5,169 nucleotides of DNA from Lachnospiraceae bacterium (lineage in GTDB: Bacteria; Bacillota_A; Clostridia; Lachnospirales; Lachnospiraceae): positions 1-5,169 of the forward strand of contig SFGN01000137.1 of the NCBI GenBank assembly GCA_004556565.1, written 5' to 3'. The notes under the pieces are model-generated. The model was not told where the DNA came from, made no database searches, and worked only from the letters and a program-made list of their open reading frames with translations. Below are positions 5,107 to 5,169 of the stretch, one piece after another (positions within the stretch are counted from its first letter, which is position 1; each line of letters opens with the position of its first letter). The position numbers and the translations under genes were made by a program.

Positions 5107-5169
5107 TTACTTCTGAATTAAATAACGAATGGTCGGCCCGTCTTGCTGAATATCCAGCACCGTATAGCC
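5107..5169 (-). CDS. yedF: YedF, TusA-like (SirA family) protein, C-terminal 20 residues
   Basis: The minus-strand frame entering at the right edge encodes GYTVLDIQQDGPTIRYLIQK and stops at TAA (5109-5107). I recognise the end of YedF, a small TusA/SirA-like protein of about 77 residues, encoded next to the YeeE/YedE-type transporter yedE in E. coli. The conserved Cys-Pro motif of this family lies in the part outside the window, so its state cannot be checked. The gene order yedF-yedK on one strand is that of the E. coli chromosome. Confidence 0.93.
   Translation of the reverse strand, partial: GYTVLDIQQDGPTIRYLIQK

Noticed and set aside
1..5169. Search for an undescribed defence or toxin-antitoxin system in the cargo
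   Set aside because: Every sizeable gene is a recognised E. coli family (EmrE, YbcL, YbcM, NmpC, YedK), and no nuclease, NTPase or toxin-antitoxin pair is visible.

Overview
The window is chromosomal DNA of Escherichia coli or a very close relative. Both flanks are E. coli backbone: the 3' end of fliE (flagellar basal body) on the left, and yedK plus the 3' end of yedF on the right, both read leftward. Gene names here come from recognising the protein sequences from memory, not from a database search.

Between them (about 115-4293) lies a small horizontally acquired block that looks like the collapsed remnant of a lambdoid prophage. A 20-bp direct repeat with one mismatch brackets it: the last 20 bases of fliE (95-114) and a second copy (4294-4313) just beyond yedK's stop codon. 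These are read as attL and attR of an element inserted in the 3' end of fliE. Next to attL, on the minus strand, is the C-terminal tail of a tyrosine integrase, including its probable catalytic tyrosine. Near each end there is also a pair of GGGGCA motifs, 11 bp apart and in the same orientation, that could be integrase arm-binding sites.

The cargo is what E. coli K-12 carries in its defective prophage DLP12: emrE (multidrug exporter, here truncated inside its fourth membrane helix), ybcL (periplasmic PEBP-family protein), ybcM (AraC-family regulator) and, convergent to these, nmpC (intact outer-membrane porin). No phage replication, lysis or structural gene is recognisable. The genes that, from memory, separate this cargo in DLP12 (ybcK between emrE and ybcL; ybcN to quuD between ybcM and nmpC) are absent. 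The block is thus a prophage reduced to accessory genes, at fliE rather than at DLP12's argU site.

ybcL and ybcM form a tight plus-strand pair 9 bases apart. nmpC is read toward them. About 150 bases beyond its stop hold four successive stem-loops, the last followed by a U-rich tract on the minus strand. This is the position from which the porin-repressing small RNA IpeX is known in K-12, so an IpeX-like RNA is proposed. The AT-rich 477 bases between nmpC and attR hold the nmpC leader and promoter and no supported gene. The 500 bases between ybcM and nmpC hold the putative RNA and at most one very small unproven ORF.
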